NCBI GenBank assembly: GCA_015065845.1
Contig: SVPQ01000019.1
Location: 1 to 48,377 of the forward strand
Reading direction: 5' to 3'
From: Oscillospiraceae bacterium
GTDB lineage: Bacteria; Bacillota; Clostridia; Oscillospirales; Acutalibacteraceae
Length of the DNA: 48,377 nt
How positions within the stretch are numbered: the first letter of the stretch is position 1; each line of letters begins with the position of its first letter. A program made the position numbers and the translations under genes. Shown here piece after piece: positions 23,554-31,898 of the stretch. The notes below the pieces were generated by a model. The model searched no databases, was not told where the DNA came from, and saw only the letters and a list, made by a program, of their open reading frames with translations.

Positions 23554-24714
23554 ATGGAAATTCTTGTTGAAATCTGGACGAAAATCCTTGCCCTTTTTGA
23601 AGGTACAACATCAATGGATTTTACTTCTGAAGTAATTCCAATGGTTATCATGTGGGCATTCGGTGGTCTTCTTATTTATTTTGCTATTGCAAAAGATATG
23701 GAACCAACACTTCTTTTACCAATGGGCTTTGGTACAATTCTTGTAAACTTACCACTTGCTGAATTAGTCGGCGTTATAAGTGAAGAAGGTGCAATCAGAA
23801 TTCTTTATGATGCTGGTATTGCAAATGAACTTTTTCCACTTCTTCTCTTTATTGGCATTGGTGCTATGATTGACTTCGGTCCGCTACTTTCTAACCCGAA
23901 ACTTATGATTTTCGGTGCTGCGGCTCAATTTGGTATTTTCTTTACACTTGTAGCAGCAACTCTTTTAGGGTTCCCTATAAAAGAAGCAGCGTCTATTGCG
24001 GTTATCGGTGCAGCAGATGGTCCTACATCTATTTATGTAGCAAATGTGCTTAAATCAGAAAACATTGGTGCAATCATTGTTGCTGCTTATTCTTATATGG
24101 CACTTGTTCCAATGGTTCAGCCACCAGTTATTAAAGCACTTACAACAAAAAATGAAAGAAAAATTAAAATGAAATATGAGGGTAAGGCTGTTTCAAAAAG
24201 AACAAAAATCCTTTTCCCTATATTCGTAACAATTATTGTTGGTCTTGTTTCTCAACAATCAGTTGCTCTTGTTGGTTTCCTTATGTTTGGTAACCTCATA
24301 AGAGAATGCGGTGTTCTTGATTCACTTTCAGAAACAGCACAAAAGGTTCTTGCAAACCTTGTAACAATTCTTTTAGGTATTACTGTTGCAACAAATATGA
24401 ATGCAGAGAAATTCTTAAGAACAGAAACATTCATTATTCTGGGTCTTGGTCTTGTCGCTTTTGTTTTCGATACAGCAGGCGGTGTTCTTTTTGCAAAGTT
24501 CTTAAACCTCTTCTTACCAAAAGACAAAAAAATCAACCCAATGATTGGTGCTGCAGGTATTTCTGCATTCCCAATGTCTTCTCGTGTTGTTCATAAGATG
24601 GGCCTTGAAGCAGATAACCAGAACTTCCTTCTTATGCATGCAACAGGTGTTAATGTGTCAGGTCAGATTGCATCAGTTATTGCTGGTGGTATGATTCTTA
24701 ACTTCTTTGGTTAA
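23554..24714 (+). CDS. Na+-translocating decarboxylase beta subunit (OadB/GcdB/MmdB type)
   Basis: 386 residues, standard length. The multi-spanning beta subunit couples decarboxylation of a carboxybiotin carrier to Na+ export. Signatures are ALIDFGPLLSNPKLMIFGAA (present as MIDFGPLL), AASIAVIGAADGPTSIYVAN with the Na+-site Asp, and FPMSSRVVHKMG plus MHATGVNVSGQIASVIAGG near the C-terminus. The substrate (oxaloacetate, methylmalonyl-CoA or glutaconyl-CoA) is set by the alpha subunit, which is not in the window, nor is a biotin carrier. A tiny gamma-like gene follows by 16 bp, so this is a two-gene operon with partners elsewhere. Confidence 0.94.
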   Translation: MEILVEIWTKILALFEGTTSMDFTSEVIPMVIMWAFGGLLIYFAIAKDMEPTLLLPMGFGTILVNLPLAELVGVISEEGAIRILYDAGIANELFPLLLFIGIGAMIDFGPLLSNPKLMIFGAAAQFGIFFTLVAATLLGFPIKEAASIAVIGAADGPTSIYVANVLKSENIGAIIVAAYSYMALVPMVQPPVIKALTTKNERKIKMKYEGKAVSKRTKILFPIFVTIIVGLVSQQSVALVGFLMFGNLIRECGVLDSLSETAQKVLANLVTILLGITVATNMNAEKFLRTETFIILGLGLVAFVFDTAGGVLFAKFLNLFLPKDKKINPMIGAAGISAFPMSSRVVHKMGLEADNQNFLLMHATGVNVSGQIASVIAGGMILNFFG

Positions 24715-24730
24715 TAGGAGGGTGTAAAAT

Positions 24731-24898
24731 ATGTTAGATAAAATTATTGAACGTTTTACTGCTCCTGAATTTATTGAATCTTTACTTTGTTCAGTAGCAG
24801 GTATGGCAGGTATTTTCATTGTTGTCGGCGTTATTATTTTAAGTATTGTTCTTCTTAACAAGTTCGGCACTATGGGCGGTAAGAAAAGCGAAGAATAG
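24731..24898 (+). CDS. Small OadG/gamma-like membrane subunit
   Basis: 55 residues, preceded by AGGAGGGTG (24717-24725) at good spacing. One transmembrane helix (~20-42, VAGMAGIFIVVGVIILSIVL) is flanked by an acidic N-terminal segment (IIERFTAPEFIESL) and a polar tail with Gly and Lys (GTMGGKKSEE). The layout, location after the beta subunit and one-helix topology match gamma/delta subunits of Na+ decarboxylase complexes, although it is shorter than OadG and lacks its His-rich zinc end. It probably assembles the beta subunit with the alpha subunit. An overlapping reverse ORF (24673-24990) has no ribosome site and is rejected. Confidence 0.78.
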   Translation: MLDKIIERFTAPEFIESLLCSVAGMAGIFIVVGVIILSIVLLNKFGTMGGKKSEE

Positions 24899-24902
24899 CA
24901 AT

Positions 24903-24940
24903 AAAAAAATCCGGAGTTCATTTGAACTTCGGATTTTTTT
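24903..24940. terminator. Terminator after the beta/gamma operon
   Basis: An 18-bp stem with an A-tract on one side and a T-tract on the other (24903-24920 with 24923-24940), one G-T pair. The loop is only two bases as drawn, so the tip probably opens. Confidence 0.85.
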
Positions 24941-25015
24941 ATTGTAACATTGCCTAAAAAGTTACAAATTTTAATTATTTTAAATAGCATTGTGCAAGAA
25001 AAAGCGTCGAAAACC

Positions 25016-25044
25016 TTGACAAAGTTTCAATATTATAGTATTAT
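25016..25044 (+). promoter_or_regulatory. Promoter of the amidase/Fn3 gene
   Basis: TTGACA (25016-25021), 17 bp, TATTAT (25039-25044). Confidence 0.72.
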
Positions 25045-25057
25045 CGTAGCACAATTA

Positions 25058-25071
25058 TTACAAGTTTGTAA
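25058..25071 (+). promoter_or_regulatory. Palindrome in the 5' leader, possible operator
   Basis: TTACAA-GT-TTGTAA lies just after the predicted transcription start and before the ribosome site. A GTTACAAA half-site occurs upstream at 24961. A repressor-binding role is a guess based on position. Confidence 0.3.
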
Positions 25072-25087
25072 CTTTTGAGGAGAAATT

Positions 25088-26521
25088 ATGACAAAAAAAT
25101 TAATTTCAGTAATTTTCGCGTTGATTTTTACTATAAGTTCATTTTCTGTATTAAGCGTAACAGCTTCGGCTACAAATAATGAAAATAAAAAAGAATATCC
25201 ATATAAATTAGAATCAGCTTTAAGTTATGCAAGTAAAAACTGGAATAACGGTGTTGGCCTTTGTGCTGAGTTTGTTTCAAGGTGTATTCAGGCTGGTGGT
25301 ATAAATGTTTTTGAACCAAGAGTTTCTGAGTTGTTTAAAGCCCTTAATAATATTCACGGTACAACATACGAGCTCAAATTGACAAGCGGTACAAGCGGTA
25401 CACTTAAAATGGCTGATAATAAAGATAAAGTCGGCGAAGGTGACCCTATATTTTACTATTGTAATAACTGTAAGAGATATACTCATGTTGTAATCTGCAA
25501 TGGTGCTAATGACAAAGGTTATATTCAGGATTATGCTCATAATAAAGCTCATAATGGGCAAAAACAGACATATACATATTATTGCTGTGGTTCAAGAGAG
25601 AACTGGACAATGTATTCAATTGTTTTAGATAAAGGTCTTCTTCGCTATGGGGCAAGATCTTCCGTAAAAGTTCCTGAGATTAATTATCTTAGAAATGGTG
25701 CAAATGGTGTTGTTGTGAAATGGACTGCAGTAGAAGGTGCAGAGAAGTATAATCTTTACAGAAAAACTGATTCAACCGGTTGGAAAAAAGTAGCGGTAAC
25801 TTCAAAAACTTCATTTGCAGATAAAAAACTTTCAAATAATGTTAAATATCAATATACAGTAAGAGCAGTAGACGACAATGTTTTAAGTCAGTATTATGAT
25901 GGTGAAACAATTGTTTCTCTTAATGCACCTAAAATTTCAATTACAAACAATATAGGTGCGGTAACTGTTAAATGGTCAAAAATAGATAATGCAGATGGTT
26001 ACTTTGTTTATAGAGCAAGTGACGATGGTAAAAAATGGGTGAAAATAGCAACTATTAAAGGTGCTGATAATCTTAAGTTTAACGATAAAAATGTTGAAAG
26101 TGGCAAAACATATAAATATACTGTAAAAGCCTACGATGGAAAAGTTACGGGTGCATATATCAGTAAGGGTGTAAGCATTATGTATTTAGCAACACCATCA
26201 TTATTTAAAGCAACTGCAACAGATAAGGGTGTTAATATTACTTTTAAAACGGTTGAAGGTGCCCAAAAATACCGCATTTACAGAAAAGCGGTAGGCGATA
26301 AAAGTTGGCGTTCGTTAGGCGAAGTTACAACAAATAGTTATGTTGATAACACGGTAAAGGAAAATATAACTTATATTTACACTGCAAGGGCGATAAATAA
26401 TAAAAGTTTGAGTAATTATCAGAAAAACCCTGTAAAATACAGAATAGGTGAAAAAGATAATATATCAGAGAATGAGCAGATTATAAATTCAGTTTTAAAA
26501 GATGCTGCAAAAAAGAAATAA
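25088..26521 (+). CDS. Secreted amidase-like protein with Fn3 repeats
   Basis: 477 residues. Signal peptide (~1-27) followed by a ~150-residue cysteine-hydrolase-like domain: SYASKNWNNGVGLCAEFVSR (Cys59) and KRYTHVVICNGA (His133), the spacing and setting of amidase_6/CHAP-type wall enzymes. YIQDYAHNKAHN and a CCG motif follow. Three Fn3 units occupy ~195-460, each ending with YKYTVKAYDG or a variant. The C-terminus has no LPXTG anchor. The likely action is cleavage of an amide bond in peptidoglycan at the cell surface, inferred from the fold. Its promoter is strong and the gene stands alone. Confidence 0.82.
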   Translation: MTKKLISVIFALIFTISSFSVLSVTASATNNENKKEYPYKLESALSYASKNWNNGVGLCAEFVSRCIQAGGINVFEPRVSELFKALNNIHGTTYELKLTSGTSGTLKMADNKDKVGEGDPIFYYCNNCKRYTHVVICNGANDKGYIQDYAHNKAHNGQKQTYTYYCCGSRENWTMYSIVLDKGLLRYGARSSVKVPEINYLRNGANGVVVKWTAVEGAEKYNLYRKTDSTGWKKVAVTSKTSFADKKLSNNVKYQYTVRAVDDNVLSQYYDGETIVSLNAPKISITNNIGAVTVKWSKIDNADGYFVYRASDDGKKWVKIATIKGADNLKFNDKNVESGKTYKYTVKAYDGKVTGAYISKGVSIMYLATPSLFKATATDKGVNITFKTVEGAQKYRIYRKAVGDKSWRSLGEVTTNSYVDNTVKENITYIYTARAINNKSLSNYQKNPVKYRIGEKDNISENEQIINSVLKDAAKKK

Positions 26522-26527
26522 AGTTAC

Positions 26528-26573
26528 AAGGGACTGTAAAAAACTAATGTTTTTTACAGTCCCTTGATTTTTA
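26528..26573. terminator. Strong terminator between convergent genes
   Basis: A perfect 17-bp stem (26528-26544 with 26549-26565), followed by GATTTTTATT. It also lies downstream of the convergent GH79-like gene, which ends at 26584. Confidence 0.88.
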
Positions 26574-26583
26574 TTATCTTAAA

Positions 26584-28083
26584 TTATAAAACAAAGAATG
26601 CACAACTGCCAGGAGATAAAGTAACTTTTTCTGAAACTTTTTTGCCTTTAAGTTCCGGGAGTTCATCACCGGGTAATAATTCTAATGGCTTACCATTAAG
26701 AGTCATAACTCTTGAACGGAGCTTTCCTTGTCCTTCAAGAATATAAGCTAACCCTTCTTTTGGTAATTCTACCTCTGTAGTATCAGTTCTTGAGTTGTTT
26801 ATTACAAGATAAACTAAGCCATCTTTACCATCTTTTCTTGAGTGTGCATAAACATGAGCACCTTCTCGTATTTCTTCACCTGTAGCATAAACCTCTTTAC
26901 CCATAAGTCTGTTCCAGAGAAGTACTGCAAAATAGTTTGGTCTTGGTAAGAATGTACCATGCTCTAAGAAACCATAAGCAGATGAAGCCAATGTATTGTG
27001 GAAAATAATTCCATCTGTAACAGTAGAAAATTCCCCGAGTTCGTTGAGTGTTCTTGGAACATCTAAATAAGTCGGTGCCCAAGTGTTACCACCGCAACCA
27101 GCGTCACCAGATTCAGTAACCCACATTTGTCCACCAGGTACATATCTGTTGCGTCGGTCAATATATTGTCTTGCACAAGAAGCTGCCGTAGCTAAATATT
27201 GCTCAGTAAGACAAGCGGATTCAGGCCAGTGACCACCCATTGCGGCACCGCGTTCAGAAATACCATTGTAATAGTGGTAGCTGAAAACATCCATTTTCAC
27301 TTTTTGGTCACCTAAAAGTTCTTCAGTAGTAACCATTTCTAAAGCAGAAGCAATACCGCCACCTGCCTGGTCCATATCAATATTAAAGAGATTTATATCG
27401 CCTACAGTACAAGGGCCAACAAAAAGACATTCAGGATAATTTTCTTTAAGCCATGCACCAAAAATATCGTGGTCACGAGCGTGGTCTTCTGCAGTGTAGC
27501 CTTCCGGTAAACCGCTCATAACCATCATATTAGGTTCGTTTGTAAATTCAGCAGCACTGATTGGTACACCATATTCTTTTGAGAAAGAAAAAATAAGTTC
27601 TGCCTGTTCCAATGGATAAGGTTCATCTGCTGAATGAATACCAGGACAGTTTGCCATAGAAAGTAATAATTTACCATCAATTGCTTTTACAAATTCAAGT
27701 ACGCCAATCCATTGTTCTTTTGTGAGAAGATTCTGAAAACCTTCAGGAACTTTACCATTGCAATGCCCATCAAAATCGTAATATGTTTTATTAGCCCAGG
27801 TACCTGAAACACGCACCCACGCAGTACCGAGTTCTTTTGCCATTTTACGAAGTCTTGGGTTGTAAAGGTCAATAGGGTCGTACCATTGTTGTAAATTCCC
27901 CATATCCTGCCAGTTTTCTATAACAGGAAATTCTTCGGTACCGTCAACCTGAGCATCAGTATACGCTGTCCAGAAAGTACCACCTGTAACTTCGGTCATT
28001 TCAACATTGTATGAAACAAGTCTTTCATCCATTTCACGAAGTTTTTCAAGACCGGATGATTTGAGTTTGATGAATTCTGCCAT
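26584..28083 (-). CDS. GH79-like glycoside hydrolase (clan GH-A barrel)
   Basis: 499 residues from ATG at 28081-28083, which follows AAGGTGG in its own direction; the reading frame is open to 28452, but that extension has no ribosome site. Clan GH-A hallmarks are SAAEFTNEPNMM (acid/base Glu183) and WVTESGDAGCGGNTW (nucleophile Glu324) at the expected interval, followed by a beta-sandwich C-terminal region (VYLVINNSRTDTTEVELP). The whole resembles GH79 beta-glucuronidase/heparanase-like proteins, although the exact family is inferred from the overall layout. There is no signal peptide, so it probably acts on imported fragments. A clear reverse promoter is found at 28117-28145. Confidence 0.75.
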   Translation of the reverse strand: MAEFIKLKSSGLEKLREMDERLVSYNVEMTEVTGGTFWTAYTDAQVDGTEEFPVIENWQDMGNLQQWYDPIDLYNPRLRKMAKELGTAWVRVSGTWANKTYYDFDGHCNGKVPEGFQNLLTKEQWIGVLEFVKAIDGKLLLSMANCPGIHSADEPYPLEQAELIFSFSKEYGVPISAAEFTNEPNMMVMSGLPEGYTAEDHARDHDIFGAWLKENYPECLFVGPCTVGDINLFNIDMDQAGGGIASALEMVTTEELLGDQKVKMDVFSYHYYNGISERGAAMGGHWPESACLTEQYLATAASCARQYIDRRNRYVPGGQMWVTESGDAGCGGNTWAPTYLDVPRTLNELGEFSTVTDGIIFHNTLASSAYGFLEHGTFLPRPNYFAVLLWNRLMGKEVYATGEEIREGAHVYAHSRKDGKDGLVYLVINNSRTDTTEVELPKEGLAYILEGQGKLRSRVMTLNGKPLELLPGDELPELKGKKVSEKVTLSPGSCAFFVL

Positions 28084-28116
28084 AAATATCCACCTTTTTA
28101 TAATATTTTTGTTTAT

Positions 28117-28145
28117 ATTATACATAAGATTTAAAGGTATAGCAA
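28117..28145 (-). promoter_or_regulatory. Promoter of the GH79-like gene
   Basis: On the minus strand TTGCTA (28140-28145), a 17-bp spacer and TATAAT (28117-28122), about 30 bp before the ATG. Confidence 0.7.
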
Positions 28146-28264
28146 GAGTAAAAAGAAAAGATTTAAAATTTTTTAAAATATCAAAATAAAAAGGTTGTTG
28201 AAATAATAAAATTTTTGATGAAATAGAGAAGTGTTTTAAGAGAAAATTACAGGAGGCGAGTAGT

Positions 28265-29320
28265 GTGAATTTATCGTTTTCATATTTCTTTGAGCAAATG
28301 GTGGCAAATCCATTGCTTTTAATGGCGGTTGTACTTACTTTGGGTGTAATTCTTGTTAACGGTTGGACGGATGCGCCAAACGCTATTGCAACTTGTGTTG
28401 TAACGCGTTGTCTTTCACCAAGACTTGCAATTTTAATGGCGGCAGTTTTCAACTTTTTAGGTGTATTTATAATGAGTCTTGTAAATGCAACTGTTGCTCA
28501 GACTATTACTAAAATGGTGGATTTTGGAACGAATTCTCGCGAAGCAATAGTCGCTTTAAGTGCCGCACTTTTTGCGATTGTTTTATGGGCAATTTTAGCG
28601 TGGTTATTCGGGATTCCAACAAGTGAAAGTCACGCGTTGATAGCAGGTCTTACAGGTGGTGCTATTGCACTTCACAACGGACTTTCAGGTGTTAATGGTG
28701 CTGAATGGGTAAAGGTTATTTACGGTCTTGTTATTTCTGTATTTTTAGGTTTTATATTAGGTTTTGTTATTTGCAGAATCGTTGTTACTGTTTTCAGAAA
28801 TATTCAGCGAAGCAAAACAGAAACATTTTTCAGATTCGCCCAAATTGGTGGTGCAGTGGCTATGAGTTTTATGCACGGGGCACAGGATGGTCAGAAGTTT
28901 ATGGGTGTTATACTTTTAAGTATTTTACTCGTGAATGGTCAGAGTGCAGAAAATGTGAGCGTAGAAATGCCTGTATGGTTAATGGCAGTTTGTTCAATAG
29001 TAATGGGTGTAGGTACTTCAATAGGAGGCAAAAAAATTATCAAATCTGTTGGTATGGATATGGTAAAACTTGAAAAATACCAAGGTTTTTCGGCTGATAT
29101 TGCAGCTTCTGTATCACTTTTTATAAGCTCAGTATTTGGTATTCCTGTGTCAACAACTCACGCAAAAACGACTGCAATTATGGGCGTTGGGGCAGTAAGA
29201 AGAATTTCTGCTATTAATTTTTCAGTAGTAAAAGAAATGGCAGTAACATGGATTTTAACATTCCCAGGTTGTGGACTTATAGGATTTATAATGACAAAAA
29301 TATTTATGGCGATATTCTGA
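28265..29320 (+). CDS. pit: PiT-family inorganic phosphate transporter
   Basis: 351 residues starting at GTG 28265, preceded by AGGAGGCG. The PiT signature appears in both halves: GWTDAPNAIATCVVTRCLSP near the N-terminus and MHGAQDGQKFMGVI in the second half, with TSESHALIAGLTGG and SIGGKKIIKSVG between and FGIPVSTTHAKTTAIMGVG after. About ten hydrophobic segments are visible. It is a low-affinity symporter of phosphate with H+ or Na+. No PhoU-like regulator (DUF47) lies beside it, although that pairing is common. The gene is divergent from the GH79-like gene. Confidence 0.94.
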   Translation: MNLSFSYFFEQMVANPLLLMAVVLTLGVILVNGWTDAPNAIATCVVTRCLSPRLAILMAAVFNFLGVFIMSLVNATVAQTITKMVDFGTNSREAIVALSAALFAIVLWAILAWLFGIPTSESHALIAGLTGGAIALHNGLSGVNGAEWVKVIYGLVISVFLGFILGFVICRIVVTVFRNIQRSKTETFFRFAQIGGAVAMSFMHGAQDGQKFMGVILLSILLVNGQSAENVSVEMPVWLMAVCSIVMGVGTSIGGKKIIKSVGMDMVKLEKYQGFSADIAASVSLFISSVFGIPVSTTHAKTTAIMGVGAVRRISAINFSVVKEMAVTWILTFPGCGLIGFIMTKIFMAIF

Positions 29321-29361
29321 TATAATATAAAAAGGGAATGATTGTTATGAAAAAATATATG

Positions 29362-29405
29362 AAAAACGGCAAAGAACAACTTTTGTTGTTTTTTGCCGTT
29401 TTTTA
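29362..29405. terminator. Bidirectional terminator
   Basis: A 19-bp stem with one G-T pair (29362-29380 with 29385-29403) has A5 on its left and T6 on its right edge. It sits between the phosphate transporter and the convergent ylmH-like gene. Confidence 0.88.
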
Positions 29406-30146
29406 AAATACATCAACTTTTGCTCGTAGCTTCCCTTTTCTTGTTTCCTGCAAAATCCCACTAAAGTTAAATCTACCAAAACCTCTTACGGAGATTGTGT
29501 CATTAACTTTTATTTTGTACGAATTGTTTTCTGTGAGTTTACCATTAACAAAAACTTTTTTTGCAGTAAAAAGAGAATTGCTTTCACTTCTTGAAAGGTT
29601 ATAAACTTCAGAAATTATTGCGTCAAGTCTTTCTGATGCTATAACAATTATCTTTTCTTCGATTTCAGGGTTTACTTCATCTGGTATTTCTGTCACGATT
29701 TCACATTTAACGTAAGTGTGCCTGACTTTTTTAAGATGCTCTTTAATATAATCTGCAACAGTATCAAGACAGAAAATATACCCTGTATTATTTTTGATAA
29801 TAATATCGCCAATAGTTTCTCTTTTAATGCCAAGTCCTAAAACAGAACCTAAAAAATCACGGTGTGTAAGGTCATCTGCAAATTTCTGCATAACAGGTGA
29901 AATTAAAATACAGGTGACAGGCGGTGCAGGAGAATAACCTAAATCATCCGCACTTCCGAAAATTGCAATTTGTCTTTCTGCATTTAAAAATCCACCAAAA
30001 AGTGTGAAAGGTGTAGAAATATTAGAAAAAAGTAAATCCTGCTCGTACATATTAAGAAAATCAGAATAAACAAAAATACCTCGGTTGTAAGAACGCATTG
30101 AAAGTTCTTGCAATCTTTTTATTAAAAGGATTTCTTCTTTTTCCAT
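29403..30146 (-). CDS. ylmH: YlmH-family RNA-binding protein (S4 domain)
   Basis: 247 residues. The YlmH core is at 1-165 (RSYNRGIFVYSDFLNMYEQD, LGIKRETIGDIIIKNNTGYI), and the C-terminal S4 RNA-binding domain at ~175-240 (ERLDAIISEVYNLSRSESNS, KKVFVNGKLTENNSYKIKVN). Members of this family bind stalled or free large ribosomal subunits in Gram-positive bacteria and are linked to division and translation-rescue loci. Here the gene is not in a sepF/divIVA cluster, its usual place. The ATG follows GGTGGTG. Confidence 0.88.
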   Translation of the reverse strand: MEKEEILLIKRLQELSMRSYNRGIFVYSDFLNMYEQDLLFSNISTPFTLFGGFLNAERQIAIFGSADDLGYSPAPPVTCILISPVMQKFADDLTHRDFLGSVLGLGIKRETIGDIIIKNNTGYIFCLDTVADYIKEHLKKVRHTYVKCEIVTEIPDEVNPEIEEKIIVIASERLDAIISEVYNLSRSESNSLFTAKKVFVNGKLTENNSYKIKVNDTISVRGFGRFNFSGILQETRKGKLRAKVDVF

Positions 30147-30328
30147 TTTTTCACCACCATTTAAAAAGTTTCATATAATATGTAAGAATATACCACAAAG
30201 TTTATAGAAATAAAAGAGTTGAATGAAAATTAATGCAAAATGTGTAGTAAAATTGCACAAGTTATCAAGTTTCATTTTAGTAACATTTATAATAAGTTTA
30301 GAACTTTTTTTGTGTGGTGATTTTTTTG

Positions 30329-30357
30329 TTGATAAAAAAATCAAATAATGGTAGTAT
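30329..30357 (+). promoter_or_regulatory. Promoter of the aspartokinase gene
   Basis: TTGATA (30329-30334), 17 bp, TAGTAT (30352-30357). No lysine riboswitch is visible in the short leader. Confidence 0.62.
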
Positions 30358-30395
30358 ATCGTACGTAATATTATAATACTTAAGGGGTACTTACT

Positions 30396-31709
30396 ATGGT
30401 AAAAGTTGTAAAGTTCGGCGGTAGTTCACTTGCTGATGCAGAACAATTCAAAAAAGTAGCTGCTATTATCAAATCTGATGAAGCAAGAAGATTTGTTGTT
30501 GCTTCTGCACCAGGTAAAAGATATGATGAAGATATTAAAGTAACAGATATGTTATATTCCTGCTACAAATTAGTTAAGGAAAATAAAGATATTGATGAAG
30601 CATTCAAATTAATTGAAGACAGATACAACGGAATTATAAAAGATTTAGGTCTTGATTTCTGGTTGCAGCCTGAATTCGACAGAATCAAAAATGCTATTGT
30701 TCACCACGCAGGTCGTGACTACATTGCTTCTCGTGGAGAATATCTTAACTCAATGATTTTAGCAAAATTCTTAGGATACGATTTTATAGATGCAGAAGAC
30801 GGTATTTTCTTTACAGAAAATGGTGAGCTTGACACAGAAAAAACAAATGAAGAACTTACAAAAATTCTTAAAGAACACACTCACGCAGTAGTACCAGGTT
30901 TTTATGGTGTTATGCCAAATGGTACAATCAAAACTTTCTCACGCGGTGGTTCAGATATTACAGGTTCAATTGTTGCAAGAGCAATTTCTGCAGATATTTA
31001 TGAAAACTGGACTGATGTTTCAGGTATGCTTATGGCGGACCCGAGATGCGTTAAAAATCCAAAGGTTATTAACACAATTACTTATCGAGAGCTTCGTGAG
31101 CTTTCATATATGGGTGCAACTGTTATGCACGAAGATGCAATTTTCCCTGTAAGAGAAAAAGGAATTCCGATTAACATCCGTAACACAAACAGACCTGAAG
31201 ATGCAGGTACAATGATTGTTTCTACTGTTGACTCAAATAAAGTAGATACAGTTATTACAGGTATTGCGGGTAAAAAAGGCTTTTCTGTTATCGCTATTGA
31301 AAAAGATATGATGAACTCAGAAATCGGCTTCGGCAGAAAAGTTCTTGAAGTACTTGAAAATCATAAAATTTGCTTTGAACATCTTCCGTCAGGTATTGAT
31401 ACAATGTCTGTTGTTGTAAATGACAATGACTTCTTACCTGTAAAAGATACTGTTATTGCAGATATTCAGAAAAAGACAAAACCAGATAACATTACAATTT
31501 ACAATGGTATCGCACTTGTTGCAGTTGTTGGTCGTGGTATGGCAGGTTCAAAAGGTACTGCTAGCAGACTCTTCAAGGCAATCGCAAATAGCGATATAAA
31601 CATCAGAATGATTGACCAGGGTTCAAGTGAACTTAATATTATTGTAGGTGTTGCAGAAGAAGATTATGTTGCAACTCTCGAAGCAATTTATAATGAATTT
31701 GTTAAATAA
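30396..31709 (+). CDS. lysC: Aspartate kinase
   Basis: 437 residues. It phosphorylates aspartate in the first step of lysine, threonine and methionine synthesis. The kinase domain shows VVKFGGSSLADAEQF at the N-terminus, ASAPGKRYDEDIKVTDML, SRGEYLNSMILAKFLGYDF and SRGGSDITGSIVARA. Two ACT regulatory domains follow (from ~280; SVIAIEKDMMNSEIGFGRKV and VAVVGRGMAGSKGTASRLFK), which would bind the feedback amino acid. It is monofunctional: there is no homoserine dehydrogenase part. Stand-alone gene with its own promoter, AAGGGG ribosome site and downstream repeat-terminator. Confidence 0.95.
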   Translation: MVKVVKFGGSSLADAEQFKKVAAIIKSDEARRFVVASAPGKRYDEDIKVTDMLYSCYKLVKENKDIDEAFKLIEDRYNGIIKDLGLDFWLQPEFDRIKNAIVHHAGRDYIASRGEYLNSMILAKFLGYDFIDAEDGIFFTENGELDTEKTNEELTKILKEHTHAVVPGFYGVMPNGTIKTFSRGGSDITGSIVARAISADIYENWTDVSGMLMADPRCVKNPKVINTITYRELRELSYMGATVMHEDAIFPVREKGIPINIRNTNRPEDAGTMIVSTVDSNKVDTVITGIAGKKGFSVIAIEKDMMNSEIGFGRKVLEVLENHKICFEHLPSGIDTMSVVVNDNDFLPVKDTVIADIQKKTKPDNITIYNGIALVAVVGRGMAGSKGTASRLFKAIANSDINIRMIDQGSSELNIIVGVAEEDYVATLEAIYNEFVK

Positions 31710-31820
31710 TTAAGAATTGCAGGATTTACGAAGCAATTATAATTTAATATCAATAAAATCAAATTATCCTATCATTTAATCAGGTGTAAAAACCAAGTTT
31801 AAGTGACAGGATAATTTTTT
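31710..31820 (+). repeat. Composite intergenic repeat, copy at 31.7 kb, with terminator
   Basis: The conserved module (31722-31744) is followed by a hairpin whose arms ATTATCCTATCA and TGACAGGATAAT (starting 31763, ending 31814) contain the CTATCATTTAA motif; T6 follows. One A-C mismatch and one T-G pair occur in the stem. The heptamer part is reduced to a trace. It begins at the stop codon of lysC. Confidence 0.75.
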
Positions 31821-31821
31821 C

Positions 31822-31850
31822 TTGACACATATTAAAAATATTGATACTAT
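31822..31850 (+). promoter_or_regulatory. Promoter of the second LRR/Fn3 gene
   Basis: TTGACA (31822-31827), 17 bp, TACTAT (31845-31850), directly after the repeat-terminator. Confidence 0.6.
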
Positions 31851-31898
31851 AAAAATGTAGAAAGATTGTTTTTTGACAGTACAAAAGGGGTTGACAAA

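Noticed and set aside
24673..24990. 105-codon reverse ORF
   Set aside because: It overlaps the well-supported gamma-like gene and a terminator, and has no ribosome site.
26584..28452. 622-residue reading of the GH79-like gene
   Set aside because: The extra N-terminal residues precede the ribosome site and promoter found at 28083-28145 and run into the divergent phosphate transporter gene.
30147..30328. Lysine riboswitch before the aspartokinase gene
   Set aside because: The space to the promoter at 30329 and the 30-nt leader after it are too short and lack the class's conserved elements.
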